DNA of 64,000 bases from the NCBI RefSeq assembly GCF_001652915.1, contig NZ_BBQI01000091.1, positions 1 to 64,000 on the forward strand, read 5' to 3'. The stretch is from Cupriavidus sp. D384. GTDB taxonomy: Bacteria; Pseudomonadota; Gammaproteobacteria; Burkholderiales; Burkholderiaceae. Each line of letters opens with the position of its first letter. Position 1 is the first letter of the stretch. Below the pieces are notes generated by a model. That model ran no database searches and had not been told where the DNA came from. It saw only the letters and a list, made by a program, of their open reading frames with translations. Shown here piece by piece: positions 25,570-35,653 of the stretch. The position numbers were made by a program, and so were the translations under genes.

Positions 25570-26823
25570 TTAGCGGTCGATCTCGCCGAACACGATGTCC
25601 TGTGTACCGATGATCGTGACCGCATCCGCAATCATGTGTCCCTTGGCCATCTCGTCGAGCGCGGCCAGGTGGGCAAAGCCCGGGGCACGGATCTTCAGGC
25701 GATACGGCTTGTTCGCACCGTCCGAGATCGCATAGATCCCAAACTCGCCCTTCGGGTGTTCCACGGCCGCGTAAGCCTCGCCCGGCGGTACGTGGATGCC
25801 TTCCGTGAAGAGCTTGAAATGGTGAATCAGCTCTTCCATGTTGGACTTCATGTCCACGCGCGACGGGGGCGCCACCTTGTGGTTCTCGGAAATCACCGGA
25901 CCCGGGTTGCGACGCAGCCAGTCGATGCATTGCTTGATGATGCGGTTCGACTGGCGCATTTCTTCCACGCGCACCAGGTAGCGCGAGTAGCAGTCGCCCG
26001 CCGTGCCCACCGGGATGTCGAAGTCCATCTTGTCGTACACCTCGTACGGCTGCTTCTTGCGCAGATCCCACTCGATGCCCGAGCCACGCAGCATCGGACC
26101 AGTGAAACCCATCTGCAGCGCGCGTTCGGGGGTGACCACGCCGATATCCACCAGACGTTGCTTCCAGATACGGTTATCGGTCAGCAGCGTCTCATATTCA
26201 TCCACGTACGTCGGAAAACGGTTCGTGAAGTCCTCGATGAAGTCCAGCAGTGAGCCCGAACGGTTTTCGTTCATGACCTTGATGGCCTTCTCGTTGTGGA
26301 TCTTCGACGCACGGTACTGCGGCATCGTGTCCGGCAGATCGCGGTAGACGCCGCCCGGACGGTAGTAGGCCGCGTGCATGCGCGCACCCGACACCGCCTC
26401 GTACATGTCGAACATGTCCTCGCGCTCGCGGAACGCGTACAGGAACACGGCCATCGCGCCAACGTCCAGCGCGTGGGCGCCGATCCACATCAGGTGGTTC
26501 AGCAGACGGGTGATCTCGTCGAACATCACACGGATGTACTGCGCGCGGATCGGCACCTCGATGCCAAGCATCCGCTCGATTGCCATCACGTAGGCGTGTT
26601 CGTTGACCATCATCGACACGTAGTCGAGACGATCCATGTAGGGAACGCTCTGGATCCAGCTCTTCTGCTCGGCCAGCTTTTCCGTGGCACGGTGCAGCAG
26701 GCCGATGTGGGGATCGGCACGCTGGATGACTTCGCCGTCCAGCTCGAGCACCAGGCGCAGCACGCCGTGTGCCGCAGGGTGCTGGGGACCGAAGTTGAGG
26801 GTGTAGTTCTTGATATCTGCCAT
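25570..26823 (-). CDS. nuoD: NADH-quinone oxidoreductase subunit D
   Basis: This 417-residue 49-kDa-type subunit is related to [NiFe]-hydrogenase large subunits and lines the quinone site. NFGPQHPAAHGVLRLVLELDGE opens the protein, HIGLLHRATEKL contains the quinone-site histidine, and the C-terminal VFGEIDR is the family terminus. It starts 10 bases after nuoC, with which it is fused in E. coli but not here. Confidence 0.97.
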   Translation of the reverse strand: MADIKNYTLNFGPQHPAAHGVLRLVLELDGEVIQRADPHIGLLHRATEKLAEQKSWIQSVPYMDRLDYVSMMVNEHAYVMAIERMLGIEVPIRAQYIRVMFDEITRLLNHLMWIGAHALDVGAMAVFLYAFREREDMFDMYEAVSGARMHAAYYRPGGVYRDLPDTMPQYRASKIHNEKAIKVMNENRSGSLLDFIEDFTNRFPTYVDEYETLLTDNRIWKQRLVDIGVVTPERALQMGFTGPMLRGSGIEWDLRKKQPYEVYDKMDFDIPVGTAGDCYSRYLVRVEEMRQSNRIIKQCIDWLRRNPGPVISENHKVAPPSRVDMKSNMEELIHHFKLFTEGIHVPPGEAYAAVEHPKGEFGIYAISDGANKPYRLKIRAPGFAHLAALDEMAKGHMIADAVTIIGTQDIVFGEIDR

Positions 26824-26833
26824 GACGCCGTTC

Positions 26834-27433
26834 TCAGTGCTTCGTGCCGCCGTAGTTTTCCTCGCGAATCACGCGCGGCGTGATTTCGCGCGGCTCGATC
26901 GTCACCGGCTGGTAGATGACCCGCTTCTGCTCGGGGTCGTAACGCATTTCCACGTAGCCCGAGACCGGGAAGTCCTTGCGGAACGGATGGCCGACGAAGC
27001 CGTAGTCCGTCAGCAGGCGTCGCAGGTCGGGGTGGCCTTCGAACACGATGCCGTAGAAGTCGAACGCTTCACGCTCGAACCAGTTCAGCGAGTTCCACAC
27101 ATCGATCAGCGACGGCACCACGGGCATGTCGTCATCCGGCGCGAACACGCGCAGGCGCAGGCGCCAGTTGTGCTTGACCGACAGCAGGTGCGTGACAGCC
27201 GCGAAGCGCGGGCCGTCCCAGGTGCCTTCGGCATAATCGGAATAGTCGACGCCGCAGAGATCGACCGCCTGCTCGAAATGCAGCGACGGATCGTCGCGCA
27301 GCAGGCGTGCAGCGTCGAGGTAGTCGGCGGCCTTGACGATCAGCGTCAGTTCGCCAACGGCCTCGGTCAGGTTCTGCACGCGCTTGCCCAGAACTTTCTC
27401 GAGGGTGGCCTTGAGGGTATCGAGGTTCGCCAT
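26834..27433 (-). CDS. nuoC: NADH-quinone oxidoreductase subunit C
   Basis: This 199-residue 30-kDa subunit of the connecting module has the signature ERETFDMYGI-type stretch in the form EREAFDFYGIVFEGHPDLRRLL, followed by GHPFRKDFP. It lies one base after the nuoB stop. No oddities are seen. Confidence 0.96.
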   Translation of the reverse strand: MANLDTLKATLEKVLGKRVQNLTEAVGELTLIVKAADYLDAARLLRDDPSLHFEQAVDLCGVDYSDYAEGTWDGPRFAAVTHLLSVKHNWRLRLRVFAPDDDMPVVPSLIDVWNSLNWFEREAFDFYGIVFEGHPDLRRLLTDYGFVGHPFRKDFPVSGYVEMRYDPEQKRVIYQPVTIEPREITPRVIREENYGGTKH

Positions 27434-27434
27434 G

Positions 27435-27917
27435 TCAGCCCTTGCGCGCGATGGTGTTGGTACGCTTGATCTTGTTCTGGAGCTGGATCACGCCGTAGAT
27501 CAGCGCTTCCGCCGTCGGCGGGCAGCCCGGAACATAGATGTCGACCGGCACGATCCGGTCGCAGCCACGCACCACCGAATACGAATAGTGGTAGTAGCCG
27601 CCGCCGTTGGCGCACGAGCCCATCGAGATCACCCAGCGCGGTTCTGCCATCTGGTCGTAGACCTTGCGCAGCGCGGGGGCCATCTTGTTGCACAGCGTGC
27701 CGGCCACGATCATCACGTCGGACTGACGCGGCGACGGGCGGAAGATCACGCCGAAACGGTCCATGTCGTAGCGTGCGGCGCCAGCGTGCATCATTTCCAC
27801 TGCACAGCAGGCCAGACCGAACGTCATGGGCCACAGGGAACCCGTACGGGTCCAGTTGATCAGCTTGTCAGCGGTCGTCGTGACAAAGCCTTCGTTGAGA
27901 ACGCCTTCGATTGCCAT
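27435..27917 (-). CDS. nuoB: NADH-quinone oxidoreductase subunit B
   Basis: This 160-residue subunit carries the terminal cluster N2 that reduces quinone. Ligands are C37 and C38 (the unusual tandem pair in GLACCAVEMM), C102 (MGSCANGGGYY) and C132 (VPGCPPTAEAL). It is six bases from nuoA. Confidence 0.97.
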   Translation of the reverse strand: MAIEGVLNEGFVTTTADKLINWTRTGSLWPMTFGLACCAVEMMHAGAARYDMDRFGVIFRPSPRQSDVMIVAGTLCNKMAPALRKVYDQMAEPRWVISMGSCANGGGYYHYSYSVVRGCDRIVPVDIYVPGCPPTAEALIYGVIQLQNKIKRTNTIARKG

Positions 27918-27923
27918 TTCACA

Positions 27924-28283
27924 TCACTCCCAATCGAGCGCGCCCTTTTTCCAGATGTAGACGAAGCCCACGATGAATTCCAGCAGAAACACGCCCATGG
28001 CGATGAATCCCGGCCAACCGATGTCCTTGAGGGCAACGCCCCAGGGAAACAGGAAGGCAGTTTCGAGATCGAACAGGATAAAGAGGATGGCGATGAGGTA
28101 GTAGCGCACGTCGAACTTCATGCGCGCATCCTCAAATGCTTCGAAGCCGCACTCGTACGGCGACAGCTTCGCTGCGTCAGGATTGTTGGGACCGAGAATC
28201 CGACCAATGGACATCAGCGCTACACCGAGCACGATGCCAAAGAGGATGAAGACGAGGACGGGGAAGTAGGCTTCGAGTGTCAA
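27924..28283 (-). CDS. nuoA: NADH-quinone oxidoreductase subunit A
   Basis: This 119-residue membrane subunit has three helices and contains YECGFEAFEDARMKFDVRYYL and DLETAFLFPW. I chose a TTG start at 28283 because it gives the exact family N-terminus (M-TLEAYFPVLVF) and length; the frame continues upstream to 28358 with unrelated sequence. The rare TTG start may limit translation of the first operon gene. It is the promoter-proximal gene of nuoA-N. Confidence 0.9.
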   Translation of the reverse strand: MTLEAYFPVLVFILFGIVLGVALMSIGRILGPNNPDAAKLSPYECGFEAFEDARMKFDVRYYLIAILFILFDLETAFLFPWGVALKDIGWPGFIAMGVFLLEFIVGFVYIWKKGALDWE

Positions 28284-28398
28284 GGTACGGCCAGCCTTAT
28301 CTGGAATGTTGTCAACAGCACCAGCTAGCGGCGACCTGTTGCCCACCCCAGGCGCCATCCCGTCTTAGCACGGCGCCGCCTTGCGGACTGCCGGAGAG

Positions 28399-28437
28399 TC
28401 ATGTTGCGATCCATGCATGACATGGATGCGACAATGA
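28399..28437. promoter_or_regulatory. Long imperfect palindrome between tRNA-Leu and nuoA
   Basis: A 39-base stretch folds back on itself. The strongest pairing is ATCCATG (28409-28415) with CATGGAT (28421-28427); the outer parts TTGCG/CGACAA and TCAT/ATGA also pair, with small bulges. It starts 17 bases below the mature tRNA end on the minus strand. It has no T-run. It could be a transcript-end hairpin for the tRNA or an operator for nuo. Confidence 0.45.
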
Positions 28438-28453
28438 CTTCCGATCAATTGTT

Positions 28454-28538
28454 TGGTGCCGACGGCGAGACTCGAACTCGCACAGCTTTCGCCACTACCC
28501 CCTCAAGATAGCGTGTCTACCAATTTCACCACGTCGGC
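28454..28538 (-). tRNA. tRNA-Leu (anticodon GAG)
   Basis: An 85-base tRNA including encoded CCA is seen. The acceptor arms GCCGACG and CGTCGGC pair perfectly, followed by discriminator A and CCA. The T arm contains GTTCGAGTC, the variable arm is long as in class II tRNAs, and the anticodon loop TTGAGGG gives GAG (28502-28504), which reads CUC and CUU. Its location between secG and nuoA is typical of the family. Confidence 0.95.
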
Positions 28539-28662
28539 TGGGGGAGAAACAATATTGCCTTGCGCCGGGTTTTTACACCCTACGAAGCGTTGTCAAAGGA
28601 GTCTGTCCTTTGGTTTTCGCCCCGCGCTGGGGAATCGTTTCAAGCCTTGCATTCTAACTCAT

Positions 28663-28708
28663 GATTCCTGATTTGTTCAATGCACAACTACAAATTAAAT
28701 CAGGAATC
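28663..28708. repeat. 12-bp perfect inverted repeat between secG and tRNA-Leu
   Basis: GATTCCTGATTT (28663-28674) and AAATCAGGAATC (28697-28708) are exact complements separated by 22 AT-rich bases. The stretch is clearly more AT-rich than its surroundings. No T-run follows on the minus strand. It may shape the secG-tRNA precursor transcript. Confidence 0.6.
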
Positions 28709-28739
28709 CGTGAACACACTGTTCGATTATTGCGCCGAT

Positions 28740-28757
28740 GCCGAAGCTTACTTCGGC
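28740..28757 (-). terminator. Small hairpin spanning the secG stop codon
   Basis: GCCGAAG-CTTA-CTTCGGC forms a 7-bp stem with the secG stop codon in its loop. No T-run follows, so termination is uncertain; it may instead protect the 3' end. Confidence 0.35.
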
Positions 28758-29116
28758 ACTGCGGGCGCGGCAGGCGCGGAGGCTGCAGCCGCTGCCGGAG
28801 CCGATGCGGACGGCGCCGAAGCCTGCGCGGCCTGCGGCTGCTGACCGGCACCCATCACGCCCAGCGAAGCCTGCGGCTTGTAGTTGCCAAGCAACGTCAG
28901 GCCCAGCGTGCACGCGAAGAACAGCGCAGCCAGGACGGCTGTGGTACGCGACAGGAAGTTTGCCGAGCCCGATGCACCGAACAGGCTGCCCGATGCGCCG
29001 GAACCGAACGCCGCGCCAACATCGGCGCCCTTGCCGTGCTGCAGCAGGACCAGGCCGATCACGCCCAGCGCGGACAGAACCTGCACGACGACCAACAGAG
29101 TCTTGAAAATTGCCAT
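28748..29116 (-). CDS. secG: Protein-export membrane protein SecG
   Basis: This 122-residue inner-membrane subunit of the SecYEG translocon has two hydrophobic helices (about 3-25 and 54-74) around the conserved LLQHGKGADVGAAFGSGASGSLFG loop. The C-terminal 40 residues are an Ala/Pro/Ser low-complexity tail, common in beta-proteobacteria. It follows tpiA by 50 bases and is probably co-transcribed with it. Confidence 0.93.
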   Translation of the reverse strand: MAIFKTLLVVVQVLSALGVIGLVLLQHGKGADVGAAFGSGASGSLFGASGSANFLSRTTAVLAALFFACTLGLTLLGNYKPQASLGVMGAGQQPQAAQASAPSASAPAAAAASAPAAPAVPK

Positions 29117-29166
29117 TTGGTTAAATTCGTTTCGTACTTGCCTGATCAGACAGTCGCATCCGGCAT

Positions 29167-29904
29167 TCAGGCGTTGCCGATCGCGAGGAAATCATCCGCC
29201 TTCAGCGAGGCGCCGCCAATCAGCCCCCCGTCGATATCGGACATGGAAAACAGTTCCGCCGCATTGTCCGGCTTCACGCTGCCACCGTACAGGATGGCAA
29301 TATTCTGGGCCACGCTCGCATCCTTGCCAGCCACCTGCGCGCGCAGCGCGGCGTGCACGGCCTGGGCCTGCTCGCTGGTGGCCGTCTTGCCGGTGCCGAT
29401 GGCCCAGACAGGCTCATAGGCCAGGACAATGTGATTCAGTTGCTCGATAGACAGGGCATCAAGCACAGCCTGCAGCTGGCGCCCCACCACTGCCTCGGTC
29501 TGCCCTGCCTCGCGCTCGGCCAGCGTTTCGCCGACGCAAACCACGGGGACCAGACCGGATTCCAGTGCGCGCAGCGCCTTGGCAGCCACCGTCGCATCGG
29601 TCTCGCCGTGGTAGGTGCGGCGCTCGGAGTGACCCACCAGCACGTAGGCGCAGCCAAACTCAGCCAGCATCGGGGCGGCAACTTCGCCCGTGAAGGCGCC
29701 GCGCGCCTCTGCGGACGTGTCCTGGGCACCCCACGACACCTGGGTACCGGTGAGCAGCGACTGGCACTGGGCAAGATAGGGGAACGGTGCGCAGACGGCC
29801 AGTTTCGCCTTGGCCGGCGCTGCCTTGATGCCTTCGAGCAGGGCCGCGTTGGCGGCAAGGCTGCCGTGCATCTTCCAATTGCCGATGACCAGCTTTTGTC
29901 TCAC
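29167..29904 (-). CDS. tpiA: Triosephosphate isomerase
   Basis: This 245-residue TIM-barrel enzyme interconverts dihydroxyacetone phosphate and glyceraldehyde 3-phosphate. The catalytic lysine is in GNWKMHG (residues 7-13), the histidine in VGHSERR, and the glutamate in AYEPVWAIGTGKTA. The start is a GTG at 29904 with GAGGGGA upstream; it gives the usual N-terminus. Co-oriented with secG. Confidence 0.96.
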   Translation of the reverse strand: MRQKLVIGNWKMHGSLAANAALLEGIKAAPAKAKLAVCAPFPYLAQCQSLLTGTQVSWGAQDTSAEARGAFTGEVAAPMLAEFGCAYVLVGHSERRTYHGETDATVAAKALRALESGLVPVVCVGETLAEREAGQTEAVVGRQLQAVLDALSIEQLNHIVLAYEPVWAIGTGKTATSEQAQAVHAALRAQVAGKDASVAQNIAILYGGSVKPDNAAELFSMSDIDGGLIGGASLKADDFLAIGNA

Positions 29905-30048
29905 AAGGGTCCCCTCTCAAATCAAACCGGCTATTGTAGCGTGGTCAAGGGGGTGCCGCCAGCGCACGGCGGACAATTGCGGACACCCAGTGGTCATCGG
30001 CCCACAATTGCGCCCGCAATGGCGCAATAGCGGGACCAAGACACCGGA

Positions 30049-31053
30049 TTACCAGGTCAGCACGATCTTGCCGGTGTGCTCGCTCGATTCCATCAGGCGA
30101 TGGGCATCGGCAGCCTGCGCGGCCGGGAACACCTTGTAGATCACCGGCTTGATCTTGCCCGATGCCAGCAGCGGCCAGACGTTCTGATGCAGCGCCTGCG
30201 CGATGGCGCCCTTGAACGACGCCGGGCGCGGACGCAGCGTCGAACCGGTAACGGTGATGCGTCGACGCAGGATATCGCCCAGCGGGATCTCGGCCTTGCC
30301 GCCGCCCAGCAACGCGATGATGACGATGCGGCCATCGTCGGCGATGCACGACAGTTCGCGCGCCAGGTACGAGCCGGCCACCATGTCGAGGATCACGTCG
30401 ACGCCCTTGCCTTCGGTCAACGCCTTGACCTCGGCCGCGAAGTCCTGCGTCTTGTAGTTGATTGCGCGGTCAGCACCCAGGTCTTCGCAAGCCTTGCACT
30501 TGTCGTCGCTACCGGCCGTGACGAACACCTTGAAACCCATCGCCTTCGCGATCTGGATCGCCGTGGTGCCGATGCCGCTCGACCCACCCTGGATCAGCAG
30601 CGTTTCAGCCGCACCGCGCGGGCCTTTGCCCAGCTGACCGCGGTCGAACACGTTGCTCCACACCGTGAAGAACGTCTCCGGCAGCGCGGCAGCTTCGATA
30701 TCGCTGAGGCCTTCCGGCACCGGCAGGCATTGCTCGATCGGCGCCGTGCACAGCTCGGCGTATCCGCCGCCCTGCACCAGCGCGCAAACCCGGTCGCCCA
30801 CCTTCAGCCCGAAGCGATTTGCCGGATTCGACAGGTCGCCGCCCGCCACCACGCCCGCCACCTCAAGGCCGGGCAGATCCGAGGCACCGGGGGGCACCGG
30901 ATAGTTGCCCGTGCGCTGGAACACATCGGGACGATTGATGCCCGCAGCCGCCACGCGGATCAGGATTTCTCCGGCCTTCGGCTCCGGGTCGGGACGCTGC
31001 GTTTCCTGCAGGACTTCAGGGCCGCCGTATTCACGGATTTCGATGGCTTTCAT
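30049..31053 (-). CDS. NAD(P)H:quinone oxidoreductase, zeta-crystallin type
   Basis: This 334-residue medium-chain dehydrogenase/reductase has an N-terminal GroES-like domain (MKAIEIREYGGPEVLQ) and a Rossmann domain with QGGSSGIGTTAIQIAKAMG near residue 150. Zinc ligands of alcohol dehydrogenases are absent, which fits the QOR/PIG3 branch. It likely reduces quinones or enones with NADPH. It is transcribed in the tpiA direction with a 144-base gap, and sits after the pnp terminator. The substrate is unknown. Confidence 0.85.
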   Translation of the reverse strand: MKAIEIREYGGPEVLQETQRPDPEPKAGEILIRVAAAGINRPDVFQRTGNYPVPPGASDLPGLEVAGVVAGGDLSNPANRFGLKVGDRVCALVQGGGYAELCTAPIEQCLPVPEGLSDIEAAALPETFFTVWSNVFDRGQLGKGPRGAAETLLIQGGSSGIGTTAIQIAKAMGFKVFVTAGSDDKCKACEDLGADRAINYKTQDFAAEVKALTEGKGVDVILDMVAGSYLARELSCIADDGRIVIIALLGGGKAEIPLGDILRRRITVTGSTLRPRPASFKGAIAQALHQNVWPLLASGKIKPVIYKVFPAAQAADAHRLMESSEHTGKIVLTW

Positions 31054-31146
31054 GATCGCTCCTCATCAATGTCGTATGTCGCATCGCGCGCGGCAAGAAT
31101 GCGCGCGCCAAACGCAGGAAAAAAGACTGACCGGCAGTGTAAACAA

Positions 31147-31176
31147 AAAAGCGGCTGGACATCGCCAGCCGCTTTT
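31147..31176 (-). terminator. Terminator of pnp
   Basis: AAAAGCGGCTGG (31147-31158) pairs with CCAGCCGCTTTT (31165-31176) as a 12-bp stem around 6 nt. The minus strand continues with more T (TTTTTTGTTT). It lies 36 bases after the pnp stop. Confidence 0.9.
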
Positions 31177-31211
31177 ACGGGTACTGCTACAGGTACTGCC
31201 TGCCGTTCAGC

Positions 31212-33380
<2,169 letters not shown>

Positions 33381-33502
33381 GAGCGTTCCTTGAATCATGC
33401 TTGCCTGCCGTAAACAGATACGGCGGGCCGACGCCTGCGCTCGCAGCGGCAGGCGGACTGCCGGAATTTGCCCCGGTCCGCAGTCTCAGGGAAGTGCTAT
33501 GC

Positions 33503-33560
33503 CATTCCATCGCGCCACCGTCCGGCCCAGCATGAGGACGATGCGATACGCGATGGAATG
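33503..33560 (-). promoter_or_regulatory. Long stem-loop in the pnp leader
   Basis: CATTCCATCGCG (33503-33514) and CGCGATGGAATG (33549-33560) are perfect complements, and inside the loop CGTCC (33519-33523) pairs with GGACG (33536-33540). The structure lies about 120 bases before the pnp start in the predicted transcript. In E. coli, PNPase autoregulates after RNase III cuts a leader stem; this looks like a counterpart. Confidence 0.55.
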
Positions 33561-33662
33561 ACACAAAACCCCGTTTCCTTGGCCGGTTCCGGTGTCAGAA
33601 AGAGCGAGGTAACTTACTCCGTCGCACGGCATGGCGCAACGGCGTACGGACAAATTCGCCCG

Positions 33663-33691
33663 AATTTAATGTGAAACGAACATCACATCAA
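33663..33691 (-). promoter_or_regulatory. pnp promoter with operator-like inverted repeat
   Basis: On the minus strand TTGATG (33686-33691) is followed by a 17-bp spacer and TAAATT (33663-33668). Within and touching the spacer lies ATGTGA-N8-TCACAT (33669-33688), a perfect inverted repeat placed where a repressor would block polymerase. Confidence 0.5.
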
Positions 33692-33730
33692 GTGCAGCCC
33701 GGCTGAAAATCGCCGGTGCAGAAAAGCAAA

Positions 33731-33761
33731 ATGCCTGCCCCAGCAGTGCTGGCGCAGGCAT
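33731..33761 (-). terminator. Terminator of rpsO
   Basis: ATGCCTGC (33731-33738) pairs with GCAGGCAT (33754-33761) and, after one mismatch, CCAGC pairs with GCTGG. The minus strand continues TTTTGCTTTTC. It lies 65 bases after the rpsO stop. Confidence 0.88.
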
Positions 33762-33825
33762 CGTGGCCTCACGCGAAATCGTGCTTGAACAACGCTTGCA
33801 GGATCCGTGCTGCCATCCGCAGACC

Positions 33826-34089
33826 TTACTTGCGCAGGCCCAGGGCTTCGATCAGGGCGCGGTAACGGTCAGCGTCGCGGGCCTTGAGGTAGTCCAGCAG
33901 GCGACGACGACGGCTCACCATGCGCAGCAGACCGCGGCGGCTGTGGTGATCCTTCATGTTGGCCTTGAAGTGCGGGGTCAGTTCGTTGATGCGGGTGGTC
34001 AGCAGAGCGACCTGGACTTCGGGGCTACCCGTGTCGTTGGCGCCGCGGGCGAACTTCTGGATGACTTCGGACTTGTTGGCAATTGCCAT
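33826..34089 (-). CDS. rpsO: 30S ribosomal protein S15
   Basis: This 87-residue ribosomal protein binds the central domain of 16S rRNA. GSPEVQVALLTTRINELTPHF and HSRRGLLRMVSRRRRLLDYL are the family signatures. GGAAAAC sits before the ATG. A sigma-70 promoter about 110 bases upstream drives it, and a strong terminator closes it. Confidence 0.97.
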   Translation of the reverse strand: MAIANKSEVIQKFARGANDTGSPEVQVALLTTRINELTPHFKANMKDHHSRRGLLRMVSRRRRLLDYLKARDADRYRALIEALGLRK

Positions 34090-34205
34090 GATGTTTTCCT
34101 TTCACTTGCGAACGCTGCAGCGCGGAATGCGCCACTTGCGTCGTGCCTTGCTTTGACTCGGCATCTGCCTCCCACAGCCAGGTGGCTTGTGGACGACAGC
34201 CGCGC

Positions 34206-34234
34206 ATTATAGCCGAATTCCGCCCGGCGGCGAA
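34206..34234 (-). promoter_or_regulatory. Sigma-70 promoter of rpsO
   Basis: A perfect TATAAT (34206-34211 on the minus strand) is preceded by a 17-bp spacer and a weak -35, TTCGCC (34229-34234). The predicted start is near 34199, with a leader of about 110 nt. The -35 overlaps a GGCGGCG/CGCCGCC hairpin after the upstream gene. Confidence 0.65.
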
Positions 34235-34254
34235 GCCCGCCGCCGCGCATTCGC

Positions 34255-35550
34255 TCAATTCCGGGCCGGGCGCTCCATCCGGCACGTGGTGGGCAGCGTC
34301 GTCTGGGCGGTCTTGAGCTTCTTCACGGTGCGGAAGCCGTAACCCGAGCCCTCGTTGTCGAAGCGCACCTGGCCGCCCTGCTTTGCCATCATCGAGACGT
34401 AAAGCGGCTGCAGCACCTGATGGTCGTCGGCCCGCACCGTGGCCTCGTGGAATCCGTTCGTGAAACGCATGTTCTCCAGCGCGTAGGCTACCGCCACGGC
34501 GTCGGTGCCGCCAGCCTGCTCAATTGCGCGGGCCAGCATTTCCACCATCATCTGCATGCGCAGATGCACGTAGTCGTCGCGCGGATCGGGATAGCGGGCG
34601 CGAAAAGCCTCGTAAAAAGCGTCGGACGCCGCGCCACCCACGTTCGGATGCCATTCCGCCACGGCCAGCACCCGGCCCACGCCGGCATCGCCCATCGCGG
34701 CAGGCGCACCTAGCCCGTTGCCGTAGAACGTGTAGAAGCGAGCATTGAGCCCACCTTCGCGCGCGGCCTTGACCATCAGCGTCAGGTCGTTGCCCCAGTT
34801 GCCGGTGACCACCGCATCGGCACCGCTGGCCTTGATCTTGGCGATATACGGCGCGAAGTCCTTGATCTTGCCGATGGGGTGGAATTCGTCGCCCACGATC
34901 TGGATATCGGGCCGCTTGGCCGCCAGCATTTCGCGCGCGGAACGGGAAACCTGGTGGCCGAAACTGTAGTCCTGGTCGATCAGGTAGACCTTGCGCACCG
35001 CGTGCTCGCTGCGGATGGCCTCGGTCAGCGCCTGCATCCGCATGTCGGCACTGGCATCAAAGCGGAAATGCCAGAAACTGCAATTTTCGTTGGTCAGCGT
35101 GGGATCGACGGCCGAATAGTTCAGGAACAGCACGCGCGTGTCCGGCTGCCGCTGATTCTGTCGATTGATGGCCGCCACCAGCGCACTGGCTACCGCAGAA
35201 CTGTTTCCCTGCAGGACAAACGGGATGCGCTTGTCGACCAGGCTGCGGAACTGGATCAGGCTTTCATCGACGTTGCCCTTGCTGTCGAACGTCACCAGCT
35301 CCAGCGGATGGGCGCCATCGGGCAGCTTCACGCCGCCCCGCGTATTGATGCGCTCGATCGCAATCCGCAGGTTGCGCACCACGGCTTCGCCGGCGTTGGC
35401 GAACGGTCCGGACAGCCCGTCGATCATGCCAAGCCGGATCGGCGCGCCCGCTGGCTGCTGAGCTGCCGCAACCGTTGCTACGCAGCACAGCGTTGCCGCC
35501 AGCCAGGCCCGCAGCCGGTTCACGCGCCCGCTTGTTCGGATTCCGCTCAT
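34255..35550 (-). CDS. Periplasmic binding protein, branched-chain amino acid type (orphan)
   Basis: This 431-residue protein has a signal peptide (residues 1-30, ending VAAAQ) and a LivJ-type fold (IRLGMIDGLSGPFANAGEAVVRNL). Such proteins bind amino acids, amides or aromatic acids for an ABC transporter. No permease or ATPase is adjacent. NENCSFWHFRFDASADMRMQAL is a region found in a subgroup whose ligands are not defined. The ATG at 35550 follows AAGGGAAG; an earlier frame start lacks a signal peptide. It is divergent from the lipoprotein gene at 35654. Confidence 0.82.
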   Translation of the reverse strand: MSGIRTSGRVNRLRAWLAATLCCVATVAAAQQPAGAPIRLGMIDGLSGPFANAGEAVVRNLRIAIERINTRGGVKLPDGAHPLELVTFDSKGNVDESLIQFRSLVDKRIPFVLQGNSSAVASALVAAINRQNQRQPDTRVLFLNYSAVDPTLTNENCSFWHFRFDASADMRMQALTEAIRSEHAVRKVYLIDQDYSFGHQVSRSAREMLAAKRPDIQIVGDEFHPIGKIKDFAPYIAKIKASGADAVVTGNWGNDLTLMVKAAREGGLNARFYTFYGNGLGAPAAMGDAGVGRVLAVAEWHPNVGGAASDAFYEAFRARYPDPRDDYVHLRMQMMVEMLARAIEQAGGTDAVAVAYALENMRFTNGFHEATVRADDHQVLQPLYVSMMAKQGGQVRFDNEGSGYGFRTVKKLKTAQTTLPTTCRMERPARN

Positions 35551-35653
35551 TCGAGACTTCCCTTCTTCTGCGCAAAAGCCGGGATGGTACACACATTGCG
35601 CCCGCGCCCGCTACACTACGACTAATGCACATTTTTGCAGCAAATCGACGAAC

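Larger units (their letters stand above)
33381..33825. other. pnp promoter and leader region
   Basis: No gene is seen in these 445 bases. They hold the rpsO terminator, a pnp promoter with an inverted repeat in its spacer, and a leader of about 275 nt with a long stem-loop. Confidence 0.75.

Noticed and set aside
31054..31146. Possible small gene between the quinone oxidoreductase and the pnp terminator
   Set aside because: No ribosome site or coding bias; only spacer and promoter-like sequence.
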